64,000 bases of DNA from Thermoleophilia bacterium (GTDB lineage: Bacteria; Actinomycetota; Thermoleophilia; Solirubrobacterales; 70-9). The position numbers and the translations under genes were made by a program. The notes under the pieces are model-generated. The model was not told the DNA's origin and did no database searches. It worked only from the letters and a program-made list of their open reading frames with translations. The stretch lies in NCBI GenBank assembly GCA_016650125.1, contig JAENWT010000015.1, positions 1 to 64,000 of the forward strand. The letters run 5' to 3'. Positions 48,254-56,160 of this stretch are shown here, one piece after another. Within the stretch, counting starts at the first letter, position 1; each line of letters starts with the position of its first letter.

Positions 48254-48925
48254 TCAAGACAGGTAGAAGTAAAGGGCATAGAGCAGATCGACCGCGGGGC
48301 TCGAGGTGTGGACGGTGACTTCGGGTGGAACCTGGAGCAGCTGCTCGGTGTAGTTGAAGATGACCGTGACCCCGGCCGCGACCAGGCCATCGGCGACCTC
48401 CTGGGCGGCGGCGGACGGCACCGCGAGGACGCCGACCACGATCGTCTCCTCCTCGACCGCCTTGCCGAGTTCGGAGAAATCCCGCACGGTCAGTGGTCCG
48501 ACCTTCTTGCCGATCCGGCTCGGGTCGACGTCGAAGAGCGAGACGATCTGGAATCCGTGGTCGGCAAAGATGTCCGAGCCGGCGATCGCCTGACCCAGCT
48601 TGCCGGCGCCGAACAGCGCGATGTTGTGATGCCCGGCGGTTCGCAGGATCTTCCGGATCTCGTCGACCAGGAACTCGATCCGGTAGCCGACGCCGCGCTT
48701 GCCGAACTTGCCGAAGCCGGACAGATCTCGCCGGATCTGGGTCGGATTGATGTGCGTGTACTCGGAGAGCTCCTGCGAGGAGATCGTCTCGCGGCCCATC
48801 TTGCGGGCCTGCGTCAGGACCTGGAGATAACGCGAAAGGCGGGCGGCCACGCCGAGCGAAAGACGCTCACCGTCCGGTACCAGGACGGATCCGGCATCGC
48901 TGCGGTGTTTCGGCGGGGGGGTCAT
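48254..48925 (-). CDS. rex: Redox-sensing transcriptional repressor Rex
   Basis: 223 aa from ATG 48925; starting further upstream would overlap the glutaredoxin gene. The winged-helix N-domain shows RLSRYLQVL, SSQELSEYTHINPTQIRRDL and FGKFGKRGVGY, the DNA-recognition part. The Rossmann C-domain has ALFGAGKLGQAI and FDVDPSRIG for NADH/NAD+. Rex represses respiratory and fermentation genes when NADH is low. It lies between a glutaredoxin-like gene and GCS2, a redox cluster. I did not locate a clear Rex operator (TTGTGAA-N4-TTCACAA) in this window. Confidence 0.92.
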   Translation of the reverse strand: MTPPPKHRSDAGSVLVPDGERLSLGVAARLSRYLQVLTQARKMGRETISSQELSEYTHINPTQIRRDLSGFGKFGKRGVGYRIEFLVDEIRKILRTAGHHNIALFGAGKLGQAIAGSDIFADHGFQIVSLFDVDPSRIGKKVGPLTVRDFSELGKAVEEETIVVGVLAVPSAAAQEVADGLVAAGVTVIFNYTEQLLQVPPEVTVHTSSPAVDLLYALYFYLS

Positions 48926-48932
48926 CGGGACT

Positions 48933-49172
48933 TCAGGGTATCCGTAACCGGGCCCTGACCGGCTCGGGATCAAAAACCAGCTCGCTCACGATTTCGCCGT
49001 CGATCAGAACCACGGGGATGCGCTCGAGGTATCGCCGGAGGAGGTCGTCGTCGTCGTCGATGTCGATCTCGTCGATCTCCAGGCCCGGAAACTCGGTGGC
49101 GAGACCGGTGAGCGACTCGATCGCTTCGTGGCAGAGGTGGCAGTCCGCCCGGGAATAGACGACGGCCTTCAT
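48933..49172 (-). CDS. Glutaredoxin-like protein
   Basis: 79 aa with a thioredoxin-fold active site CHLC near the N-terminus (SRADCHLCHEAIESL), the cis-Pro in RIPVVLIDG, and an acidic strand EIDEIDIDDDDDLL. It matches the glutaredoxin 2/DUF836 family. It probably reduces disulphides or mixed thiols. It overlaps the end of tsaD by 4 nt and precedes rex by 7 nt. Confidence 0.85.
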   Translation of the reverse strand: MKAVVYSRADCHLCHEAIESLTGLATEFPGLEIDEIDIDDDDDLLRRYLERIPVVLIDGEIVSELVFDPEPVRARLRIP

Positions 49173-50167
49173 CGGCCCCCGGCGGTGGCGAAGGCGTCAA
49201 AGGCGAGGTAATCAGGATAGGCCATGGCCGGTGTGTACCGGGCGGCCGAGCCGATCATCGCGGCGTTGTCGGTGCATAGTTCTGAAGGCACCAGCTTCAA
49301 CTCGATGCCGCGCTCTTCGCAGAGGTCCTGGACCGCTCGGCGGAGCGGTCCGTTCGCGGCGACGCCGCCGCCGAGCGCGACCGCCGGCCAGTCGTCCCGG
49401 TCGAGCGCCCGGCGCAGCTTGGTGACCAGCTGTTCGACCACCGCCGCCTGGAAGCCGGCGGCGAGATCGGCGCGGTACTCCTCTATCTCCCCCTCACCGA
49501 GATCGCGGCAGCGGTAGACCAGCGCCGTCTTCAGTCCGCTGAAGCTGAAGTCCAGGCCGGGATTCCGGCTCATCGCGACCGGGAAGCTGAACGCGCCGGG
49601 GTCACCATCGGCAGCCAGATGCTCCAGGGCGGGACCGCCCGGATAACCCAGGCCCAGCATCCGGGCTGCCTTGTCGATCGCTTCGCCGGCGGCGTCGTCG
49701 AGGGTCTCCCCGAGGATTTCGAAACCACCGAACTCCCGGACGCCGGCGAGCAGGGTGTGGCCGCCACTGGCGATCAGGCAGACGAACGGCGGTGCGATCG
49801 GGTCCGGCTCGAGGAAGTTGGCCGCCACGTGTCCTTGCAGGTGATCGGTGGGAATCAGCGGCAGGCGACGCGGCGCGGCCATCGCCTTGGCCGTGCTCAA
49901 GCCGATCAGCAGGGCCCCGATCAGGCCGGGGCCGGCGGTCACCGCGATCGAGTCGAGGTCGCACACCTCGACCTCGGCCTGCTCGAGGGCCGCCTTGATC
50001 ACCGGCCCGGTGAGTTCGAGGTGGTGCCGCGAAGCGACCTCAGGCACGACTCCCCCGTATTTGCCATGGATCGCCTGGGAGGAGATCACGTTGGAGAGGA
50101 TGACCGGGCCCTCCAGGACCGCGGCACAGGTGTCGTCGCAGGACGTCTCGATCGCCAGGGCCGGCAA
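49169..50167 (-). CDS. tsaD: tRNA N6-threonylcarbamoyladenosine transferase TsaD
   Basis: 332 aa from TTG 50167, with GGGGAG 9 nt upstream. A longer frame reads into rimI. The ASKHA fold shows AIETSCDDT at strand 1, metal ligands in DHLQGH (HxxxH), ASGGHT, and GGGVAANGPLR, NAAMIGSAA at the end. TsaD transfers threonylcarbamoyl to A37 of ANN-decoding tRNAs with TsaB and TsaE, both encoded nearby. It starts 5 nt after the rimI stop. Confidence 0.93.
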   Translation of the reverse strand: MPALAIETSCDDTCAAVLEGPVILSNVISSQAIHGKYGGVVPEVASRHHLELTGPVIKAALEQAEVEVCDLDSIAVTAGPGLIGALLIGLSTAKAMAAPRRLPLIPTDHLQGHVAANFLEPDPIAPPFVCLIASGGHTLLAGVREFGGFEILGETLDDAAGEAIDKAARMLGLGYPGGPALEHLAADGDPGAFSFPVAMSRNPGLDFSFSGLKTALVYRCRDLGEGEIEEYRADLAAGFQAAVVEQLVTKLRRALDRDDWPAVALGGGVAANGPLRRAVQDLCEERGIELKLVPSELCTDNAAMIGSAARYTPAMAYPDYLAFDAFATAGGR

Positions 50168-50172
50168 GCCGG

Positions 50173-50703
50173 TCAGCTCCCCGCGGCAGCCTCGGCCGGA
50201 ACGCCCGCCAGGGCCGGATCCCCGCGCCACATGATCATCGCGTCTTCACCGTTCGCGTAGTAGCGCTTGCGGTGCCCGAAGTTGCGGAAACCGAAGGTCC
50301 CATAGAGGGCGATCGCCGACTGGTTGGACGGCCGGACCTCGAGGGTCACCGGGGCATCCGGCTCGATCCTGGCCAGGGCTCCGTTGATCAGGGCCGAAGC
50401 GATCCCGTGACGGCGGTGCTCGGGGGCGACCGCAACGTTCATCAGGTGCCAGGCGGCGTCGTAACGCGAGAAGACGGCGTAGGCGACCAGCCGGTCGTCC
50501 CCCTCCTGGACCGCGACGAGGCTGATGGTCGAACCCTTGGACATCTCGAGCACAAACATGCCCGGTGACCAGGGGCTGACGAATGAGCGGCGCTCGATCG
50601 AGACCACGACCGGCAGATCGGCGTAAGTCAGCTGACGCAGGCGAAGTGCCGACGGTTCAGGGGCCGGCTTTTCGACCGTCTCGTTCAAGCCAGAGTTGTG
50701 CAT
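50173..50703 (-). CDS. rimI: RimI-type N-terminal acetyltransferase
   Basis: 176 aa in the GNAT fold. The acetyl-CoA loop is VAPEHRRHGIASALI, and the RimI-specific end reads LEVRPSNQSAIALYGTFGF, then RKRYYANGEDAMIM. RimI acetylates the N-terminus of ribosomal protein bS18; in actinobacteria it is usually next to tsaB and tsaD, as here. The start overlaps the tsaB 3' end by 47 nt; GAGAG lies before ATG 50703. Confidence 0.9.
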   Translation of the reverse strand: MHNSGLNETVEKPAPEPSALRLRQLTYADLPVVVSIERRSFVSPWSPGMFVLEMSKGSTISLVAVQEGDDRLVAYAVFSRYDAAWHLMNVAVAPEHRRHGIASALINGALARIEPDAPVTLEVRPSNQSAIALYGTFGFRNFGHRKRYYANGEDAMIMWRGDPALAGVPAEAAAGS

Positions 50704-51397
50704 CGGGGACTCTCAGATATGTGGGTTCGAGGGGATTGGAAAGTTGTTCGGAATCGACGGAGGCACCAAGTTCACAGATTGCGCCTGCGCTCAAAAGGTT
50801 GAAACCCGCCTCCGGGCCGACGGTTGCGATGTCTGCCCGGTCGAGTTCTTCCCTGAATCGTACCGCCCCCGGACCCCCGACCACGAGACCGGGGTCGAAT
50901 TCCCCGATGCGGGACGCCAGCTCGTCCGGACCGCAGACAAACGGCTCCCGGAGGACCTCGCCGGCCGGCCCGTAGAGCGCAGCGAAGACTTCACCGCGTC
51001 GCGCGTCGAGCAGGGCCAGCGTCACGTGGTCGGGGCCGAGCATCGGCCGTGCGAGCGTGGCAAGGGTCGAGACCCCCGCCAGTTCGATGCCAGTGGACAG
51101 GGCGATCCCGTTGGCCGTGGCCAGGCCGATCCGGATCCCGGTAAACGTCCCGGGCCCGGTGCCGACCGCGATCCGGTCGATCCGCGACCAGCCGCCGGCG
51201 GCCTCGGCGGCCTCGGTCACGGCGCCGAGCAGGCCTTGGCTGTGGACGGGCCGACCCTCGGGTCCCGGAGGAATCACCGATTCGGTGACGGTCTCACCGT
51301 CTACCGAAGCGCCGACGACCGTGTCGTCGGTAGCGGTGTCGAAACCGACGATTATCAAGGCCGACCGCGGCGATAGGCTGCGAACAGCGAACGGCAT
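50657..51397 (-). CDS. tsaB: tRNA threonylcarbamoyladenosine biosynthesis protein TsaB
   Basis: About 246 aa from ATG 51397; a TTG at 51358 just before LIIVGFDTATDD is an alternative closer to the usual TsaB start. The inactive ASKHA domain shows GFDTATDDTVVG, VGTGPGTFTGIRIGLATANG, and ends EPTYLRVPDA, all TsaB landmarks. It scaffolds the TsaB-TsaD-TsaE complex. It overlaps rimI and is the first gene of the tsaB-rimI-tsaD-grx-rex-GCS2 string. The start is uncertain. Confidence 0.9.
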   Translation of the reverse strand: MPFAVRSLSPRSALIIVGFDTATDDTVVGASVDGETVTESVIPPGPEGRPVHSQGLLGAVTEAAEAAGGWSRIDRIAVGTGPGTFTGIRIGLATANGIALSTGIELAGVSTLATLARPMLGPDHVTLALLDARRGEVFAALYGPAGEVLREPFVCGPDELASRIGEFDPGLVVGGPGAVRFREELDRADIATVGPEAGFNLLSAGAICELGASVDSEQLSNPLEPTYLRVPDAQLWLERDGRKAGP

Positions 51398-51433
51398 TTC
51401 CCGTCCATCGAAAATGAACAAGGGGAGTCACAC

Positions 51434-51718
51434 ATGATTGAAATGAATCGTTGGCGCACGGCAGTCGCCATTCTCGCAGTAGGAGCAACCGGAGCCTTCG
51501 CGGTCGGCTGTGGCAGCGACAGCAACAGCGACGAAGTCAACCAGGCCATCGACGACGCCCAGAACAACGTTAACGAGCAGATCGACGAGGCCCAGAAGAA
51601 CGGTGACACCCCGTCGGACACGCAGGATCAGATCGACAATGCCCAGAGCCAGATCGACGACGCCCAGGCCGAAGCGCAGAAGCAGATCGACGAAGCGATG
51701 AAACAGGCCGGGCAGTAA
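51434..51718 (+). CDS. Small Ala/Gln/Asp-rich lipoprotein (94 aa)
   Basis: AAGGGGAG lies 6 nt before the ATG. The signal peptide ends at lipobox AVGC. The mature part is a repeated helical heptad-like sequence (variants of QIDDAQ and QIDEAQ), predicted to be a long coiled coil. It resembles Lpp-like or spacer lipoproteins in layout but not in sequence. It may trimerise and span the cell wall. Function unknown. Confidence 0.7.
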   Translation: MIEMNRWRTAVAILAVGATGAFAVGCGSDSNSDEVNQAIDDAQNNVNEQIDEAQKNGDTPSDTQDQIDNAQSQIDDAQAEAQKQIDEAMKQAGQ

Positions 51719-51733
51719 ACGGTTCCGCGCCGG

Positions 51734-52195
51734 TCAGGCGCTGAGCGTTCCCGGGCCGGTCGCCGCTCCGACTTCGATGCGGCGGCGATCGCCCCCGGCG
51801 TGAGATAACCGGACCGACCTGGTGCGCATCGCCGATGCGATCAGGTCGGCCTCGGACTCACCGGGCCATTCCACGAAGACGACCTTCTCAGGGCCGAAAT
51901 ACTCGTTGAGGAGCCCGGGGTCTTCCGCATCGATCGAACCCACCCGGTGCAGGTCGAGGTGAGAGACCGGCACCCGGCCCCGATAGCTCCGTCCGATCGT
52001 GAAGGTGGGTGAAGGGATCGCACCTTCGACTCCGAGCTCACGCATCGCCGCCCGGGCCAGGGTTGACTTGCCCGTGCCGATCTCTCCCTTCAGCAGGATC
52101 AGGTCTCCGGGAGCGAGGTCCCGGGCAAGGTCGCGGCCCAGCCGCTCCGTCTCTCCGGCCGAGCCGGATTCGATGCTCGTCGCGCCGGTGGTCAA
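51734..52195 (-). CDS. tsaE: tRNA threonylcarbamoyladenosine ATPase TsaE
   Basis: 153 aa from TTG 52195, with GAGGGG upstream. Walker A is KGEIGTGKST, followed by SPTFTIGRSY and SHLDLHRVG, and VFVEWPGE, the TsaE pattern. It supplies ATP hydrolysis to recycle TsaD. The TTG overlaps the UDG stop (TTGA). It is on the same strand but separated from tsaB by the divergently oriented lipoprotein gene. Confidence 0.88.
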   Translation of the reverse strand: MTTGATSIESGSAGETERLGRDLARDLAPGDLILLKGEIGTGKSTLARAAMRELGVEGAIPSPTFTIGRSYRGRVPVSHLDLHRVGSIDAEDPGLLNEYFGPEKVVFVEWPGESEADLIASAMRTRSVRLSHAGGDRRRIEVGAATGPGTLSA

Positions 52196-52812
52196 GGCCC
52201 CTCGTCCCCGGCCCCGGATTGCGGCAGATCGCGTTTCAGCAGTTCCGGCAGGGCGTTGATGTCCGCGGCCAGCAGTTCGGACGTGCCCCGGGCCCTCAGC
52301 GCGGCGGCCGGATGGAAGAGCGGCAGGAGGAACACCGTCCGGACGCCGAGCTGCTTCACCTGGGGCTTGCCGTGGACCCGGGTGATGCCGGTCTCGTCCC
52401 CGGAAAGCAGTTTTGTCGCGAAGTTTCCGAGCGTGGCCACCACCCGCGGCTCGATCAGCCTGATCTGCTCGAAAAGCCACGGTTGGCAGGTCTCGATCTC
52501 TTGTCGTGTCGGATCGCGATTTTCCGGGGGGCGGCACTTCAGGGTGTTGGCGATGAAGACGTCTTCCCGGCTGATGCCGGCGTTCTCCAGCATCGAGGTG
52601 AGGAGCGCGCCGGAGCGGCCGACGAAAGGCAGGCCCTGGCGGTCCTCTTCGGCCCCGGGTGCCTCACCGACGAACATCAGCTCCGCGTCGGCGTTACCAG
52701 CCCCGAAAACCACCTGGGTCCGCGATTCGCTGAGTGGGCATTTGACGCAGGTCCGGGCCTCGCGGAAGACCTGAACCAGCTGATTGCGTCTCATCTCCGG
52801 GGAGCCGACCAT
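52192..52812 (-). CDS. Uracil-DNA glycosylase, family 4 (Fe-S)
   Basis: 206 aa. The motif GEAPGAEEDRQGLPFVGRSG is characteristic of family 4 UDG (with GEAPGxxED). The Fe-S cluster ligands are CVKC near the N-terminus, KCRPP and TCQPW. A conserved LFHPAA carries the catalytic His. It removes uracil from DNA. TAGGCT (52819-52824) lies exactly 6 nt before ATG 52812, a leaderless-type promoter sharing bases with that of the opposite strand. Confidence 0.9.
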   Translation of the reverse strand: MVGSPEMRRNQLVQVFREARTCVKCPLSESRTQVVFGAGNADAELMFVGEAPGAEEDRQGLPFVGRSGALLTSMLENAGISREDVFIANTLKCRPPENRDPTRQEIETCQPWLFEQIRLIEPRVVATLGNFATKLLSGDETGITRVHGKPQVKQLGVRTVFLLPLFHPAAALRARGTSELLAADINALPELLKRDLPQSGAGDEGP

Positions 52813-52818
52813 GGCCGC

Positions 52819-52828
52819 AGCCTATAAT
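52819..52828. promoter_or_regulatory. Overlapping divergent -10 elements
   Basis: Plus-strand TATAAT (52823-52828) is followed by 5 nt and ATG 52834. Minus-strand TAGGCT (52819-52824) is followed by 6 nt and ATG 52812. The two hexamers share 2 bp, so only one polymerase could occupy the site at once. Both genes would be leaderless. Confidence 0.6.
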
Positions 52829-52833
52829 CGTAG

Positions 52834-52950
52834 ATGGCTGCCACCCGTAAAGGGGGTGGACCGGGCCCCGATCAAGGGCATGCGTCACCAACATCAAGCT
52901 ACTCATTCCGTCTGGTATCGCCGAAAGGGAACTGGAACGGCCGAATATGA
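52834..52950 (+). CDS. Leaderless upstream ORF coupled to the DUF2520 gene (38 aa)
   Basis: From ATG 52834 (5 nt after TATAAT) the frame encodes 38 residues starting MAATRKGGGPGPDQGHAS and ends with a TGA that overlaps the ATG of the DUF2520 gene (ATGA). The sequence has no recognisable domain. Its position suggests it either is a small protein or a translated leader that lets ribosomes reach the downstream start. Moderate confidence in translation, low in function. Confidence 0.4.
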   Translation: MAATRKGGGPGPDQGHASPTSSYSFRLVSPKGNWNGRI

Positions 52951-53717
52951 ATCAGCACACGACTGCGCCGAAGGCGCTGACAATCATCGGGCCCGGACGG
53001 GTCGGGAATTCGATCGCGAAAGCGGCCGCCGGCGCCGGTATCGAGGTCGACCTCGCCGGCCGTGATTTCGGCAACCACGACCTGGCCTCGAAGACAGTGC
53101 TGATCTGCGTGCCCGACGGCTCGATCGGTGAAGTCGCCGAAGCGATCGCCGCAACTGGTGAACTGCCGCGGCTCACCGGTCATACCAGCGGCGCGACAAC
53201 GCTCGAGCCGCTGGCCGCCGCGCAGACAGGCGGTGCCTTCTCGATTCATCCCCTGCAGACAGTGCCGGACGGCGAGTCCGACCTGAGCGGCTGCCCCTGC
53301 GCGATCGCCGGGTCGACCGGGGATGCGGCCGATCTTGCCCGCGATCTCGGCGCCGGCCTCGGCATGGAGCCTTTCGAGATCGACGAAGCCGACCGCGCGC
53401 TCTACCACGCCGCCGCCAGCATCGCCGCCAACTTTCTCGTGACCCTGGAGCAGACGGCGTCCGGCCTGCTCGACGAACTCGGGGTAGAGCGTTCTCGGGA
53501 AGTCCTCTCCCCCCTGGTCCAGCGGTCGCTGGACAACTGGCGGAAGCGCGGCGCCGGGGCGCTGACCGGGCCGATCAGCCGCGGAGACGAAGCGACTGTC
53601 CGCCAACACCGCTCGGCCCTGAGCGAATCCCGACCAGACCTGCTCGGGCTCTACGACGCAATGGCCGAGCGCACCCGCGACCTGGCCCGCGCGCAGACCG
53701 GGGCGGCCGCCAGATGA
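52947..53717 (+). CDS. Rossmann-fold DUF2520 protein, panE-like, in the pantothenate operon
   Basis: 256 aa. The N-terminal NAD(P)-binding domain shows TIIGPGRVGNSIAKAA; the middle contains HTSGATTLEPL and SIHPLQT, and the DUF2520 helical domain follows (YHAAASIAANFLVTL). This fold is related to 6-phosphogluconate and ketopantoate reductases. It overlaps panC by 4 nt. In many actinobacteria DUF2520 genes occur with panC/panB, so it may act as a ketopantoate reductase or a regulator; this is unproven. Confidence 0.75.
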   Translation: MNQHTTAPKALTIIGPGRVGNSIAKAAAGAGIEVDLAGRDFGNHDLASKTVLICVPDGSIGEVAEAIAATGELPRLTGHTSGATTLEPLAAAQTGGAFSIHPLQTVPDGESDLSGCPCAIAGSTGDAADLARDLGAGLGMEPFEIDEADRALYHAAASIAANFLVTLEQTASGLLDELGVERSREVLSPLVQRSLDNWRKRGAGALTGPISRGDEATVRQHRSALSESRPDLLGLYDAMAERTRDLARAQTGAAAR

Positions 53718-54583
53718 AGATCCTGCGCAATCCGTCCGAGCTGCGTGAAGTTCGGGAGCGTTACCGCGTCAGCGGCGAGAAGGTCGGCCTGGTCCCGACC
53801 ATGGGTTACCTCCATGAGGGTCACAACTCACTGCTCAAGGCCGCCCGCGAACAGGCCGACCTGGTCGTGATGAGCCTCTTCGTCAACCCCACCCAGTTTC
53901 GCGCCGGCGAAGACCTGAGCTCCTACCCACGAGACGAGGAAAGGGACTTCGCGATCGCCGAGCGGGCCGGAGTCGACCTCGTCTACGCACCCGACCCCAA
54001 CGACGTCTACCCCTCCGGCTTCGCGACCAAGGTAGAAGTGACCGGGCTGACCGAGGTGCTCTGCGGCAGCGAGGACGGTCGCGGTCCCGGGCATTTTTCC
54101 GGGGTGACGACGATCGTGGCCAAACTCCTGAATTCGGTCGACCCCGACTTCGCCTACTTCGGGCAGAAGGACGCCCAGCAGGCTTCGGTCATCAAGCGCA
54201 TGGCCGAAGACCTCGACTTCCGCACGGAGATCATCGTGCTGCCCACCGTGCGCGAACGGGACGGGCTGGCGATGAGCTCGCGCAATGCCTACCTCTCGCA
54301 AGAATCTCGCGCGAAAGCAACGGCGATCTGGGCGGCCCTGCTCGAGACCGAGCGCACTTATCCGCAGGCCGGCCTCGACGCGGCCCTCGACGCCGGCGTC
54401 CGGCACCTCCAGACGGCCGGGATCGACCCCGAGTACTTCGAAGCGCGTTTTCCGGGCACCCTCGACCCGGCGATCGACGACAGCGAGGAAGCAATCCTCG
54501 TTGCGGTCGCCGCCCAGGTTGACGGCACCCGCCTCATCGACAACATTCTCATTGAGCCAAGAAAGAACAGGAGCACCCCATGA
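53714..54583 (+). CDS. panC: Pantothenate synthetase
   Basis: 289 aa. Landmarks are VPTMGYLHEGHNSLL (HIGH-like), VMSLFVNPTQF, YAPDPNDVYPSGF, FGQKDAQQ and GLAMSSRNAYLS (KMSKS-like loop). It joins pantoate and beta-alanine using ATP. It overlaps the genes on both sides by 4 nt, consistent with one translationally coupled operon of DUF2520-panC-panB. Confidence 0.95.
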   Translation: MKILRNPSELREVRERYRVSGEKVGLVPTMGYLHEGHNSLLKAAREQADLVVMSLFVNPTQFRAGEDLSSYPRDEERDFAIAERAGVDLVYAPDPNDVYPSGFATKVEVTGLTEVLCGSEDGRGPGHFSGVTTIVAKLLNSVDPDFAYFGQKDAQQASVIKRMAEDLDFRTEIIVLPTVRERDGLAMSSRNAYLSQESRAKATAIWAALLETERTYPQAGLDAALDAGVRHLQTAGIDPEYFEARFPGTLDPAIDDSEEAILVAVAAQVDGTRLIDNILIEPRKNRSTP

Positions 54584-55509
54584 GTTCTGCGTCCAGGAGC
54601 GACCAGGGTCAGGACGACCGCACCCCGATGACGATCACCCGGCTGGCCGAGATGAAGGAAGCCGGCCTGCCGATCACGATGATCACGGCCTACGACTTCC
54701 CTTCGGCCCAGGTGATCGAAGAGGTCGGCGTCGACGTCGTCCTGGTCGGTGACTCGGCGGCAAACTGCGTCCTCGGTTACGACAGCACGGTGCCGGTCGG
54801 CATGGACGAAATGACGATCCTCGCGAAGGCGGTCCGCCGTGGACTGAAGACACCGCTGCTCGTGGGCGACCTGCCCTTCGGCTCGTATGAGGCTTCGAAC
54901 GAGCTCGCGATCGCCAGCGCCCAGCGCCTGGTGAAAGAGGCCGGCTGTGACGCGGTCAAGCTCGAGGGCGGCGGCGCCTCGGTCGATCGCGCGGCCGCGA
55001 TCATCGGCGCCGGCATCCCGGTGATGGGACACGTCGGGCTGACGCCGCAGACGGCGACCGCCCTCGGTGGCCTGCGCGCCCAGGGACGCACCGCGAGCCA
55101 GGCGATCAAGGTCGCTGAAGACGCGATCGCCCTCGACCATGCCGGCTGCTTCGCCATCGTGATCGAAGCCGTGCCCCAGGCGGTGGCCGAGTTGATCGCC
55201 CAGAACCTCCAGGCACCGACGATCGGCATCGGGGCCGGCAACGCGACCGCGGGCCAGGTCCTGGTCCTCCACGACCTCGCCGGCATCAACGCCGGCCACA
55301 TGGCGAAGTTCGTCAAGCGTTACGCCGACGTGCGTGGAGAAATGAAGCGAGGGGTCGCCGAGTATGCCGCCGAGGTCAGGTCAGGCGCCTTCCCCGGGCC
55401 GGAACACGTCTACGGCGTCGAACCGGCCGAGCTGGAGCAGCTGCAGCAGCGGCTAAACCGCGAAGACCTCGAGTCGAACTATTCGTGGGACTGGGAACCG
55501 CTGCCCTGA
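54580..55509 (+). CDS. panB: 3-methyl-2-oxobutanoate hydroxymethyltransferase
   Basis: 309 aa. PanB features are ITMITAYDFPSAQ, VGDSAANCVLGYDST, LPFGSYEASN, KLEGG, GHVGLTPQ and IGIGAGNATAGQVLVLHD. It makes ketopantoate from alpha-ketoisovalerate and methylene-tetrahydrofolate. The N-terminus has about 15 extra polar residues before the core. Its 3' end overlaps the convergent acetyltransferase by 31 nt. panD is not in the window. Confidence 0.95.
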   Translation: MSSASRSDQGQDDRTPMTITRLAEMKEAGLPITMITAYDFPSAQVIEEVGVDVVLVGDSAANCVLGYDSTVPVGMDEMTILAKAVRRGLKTPLLVGDLPFGSYEASNELAIASAQRLVKEAGCDAVKLEGGGASVDRAAAIIGAGIPVMGHVGLTPQTATALGGLRAQGRTASQAIKVAEDAIALDHAGCFAIVIEAVPQAVAELIAQNLQAPTIGIGAGNATAGQVLVLHDLAGINAGHMAKFVKRYADVRGEMKRGVAEYAAEVRSGAFPGPEHVYGVEPAELEQLQQRLNREDLESNYSWDWEPLP

Positions 55510-56099
55510 TCTGAGGGCTTGAACTCGATCTCGCGGATCACCCGGGCCGGGGCGCCGGCGGCGATCACGCCGTCCGGCAGGTCCGAGTTGACCACCGAAT
55601 TCGACCCGATCACGCAGTGGTCGCCGATCGTCACGCCTTCGGTGACCACGCAGTTGACCCCGAACCAGCAGTTCGACCCGATTCGGACCGGCCCTTTCGA
55701 GGTGAAACCCTGCCAGGTGATCGGAACATCGGGGTCATCGAAACGGTGGCTGGCGTCACCGACGAAGCAGCCGTTGGCGAACATGACGTGGTCTCCGATC
55801 GTGACCTCGCGGTGGGCCGCGATCATCACGTTGCGGTTGAGGAAGCAGCCCTGGCCGATGTGGACCTGCGCCTCCGGTGCCATCGTGATCCAGCAACCGG
55901 GCTCGAGCAGGGTCCCGGGGCCGAGTACGAGACGACCGGAATCAAGCCCTTCGAGCACCTCGCCTTCCACCGGGTATCGAATGTAGGCGCCGGATCTCGC
56001 CAGGTGGCGGTTGATCCGGAGGCGGTGACCGAGCCGGCGATTTCTTTCGTACCAGCGGCGTTTGCGCCACCAGGTTTTCCAGCCGGATTGATCTTCCAC
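55479..56099 (-). CDS. Hexapeptide-repeat (LbH) acetyltransferase
   Basis: 206 aa. A basic N-terminal helix (WRKRRWYERNRRLGHRL) is followed by left-handed beta-helix coils (e.g. VTIGDHVMFANGCFVGD and VRIGSNCWFGVNCVVTEGVTIG), ending VIAAGAPARVI. This matches acyl-transferases of the maa/CysE-like family that act on sugars or amino sugars. The start is GTG 56099. It could modify a surface glycan, but the substrate is unknown. Confidence 0.8.
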   Translation of the reverse strand: MEDQSGWKTWWRKRRWYERNRRLGHRLRINRHLARSGAYIRYPVEGEVLEGLDSGRLVLGPGTLLEPGCWITMAPEAQVHIGQGCFLNRNVMIAAHREVTIGDHVMFANGCFVGDASHRFDDPDVPITWQGFTSKGPVRIGSNCWFGVNCVVTEGVTIGDHCVIGSNSVVNSDLPDGVIAAGAPARVIREIEFKPSDQGSGSQSHE

Positions 56100-56160
56100 G
56101 TGACTACCTTGCCAGAGGCGGGTAGGGTTCGACCATCAAAGGCCAACCGGGAGACAGAAA

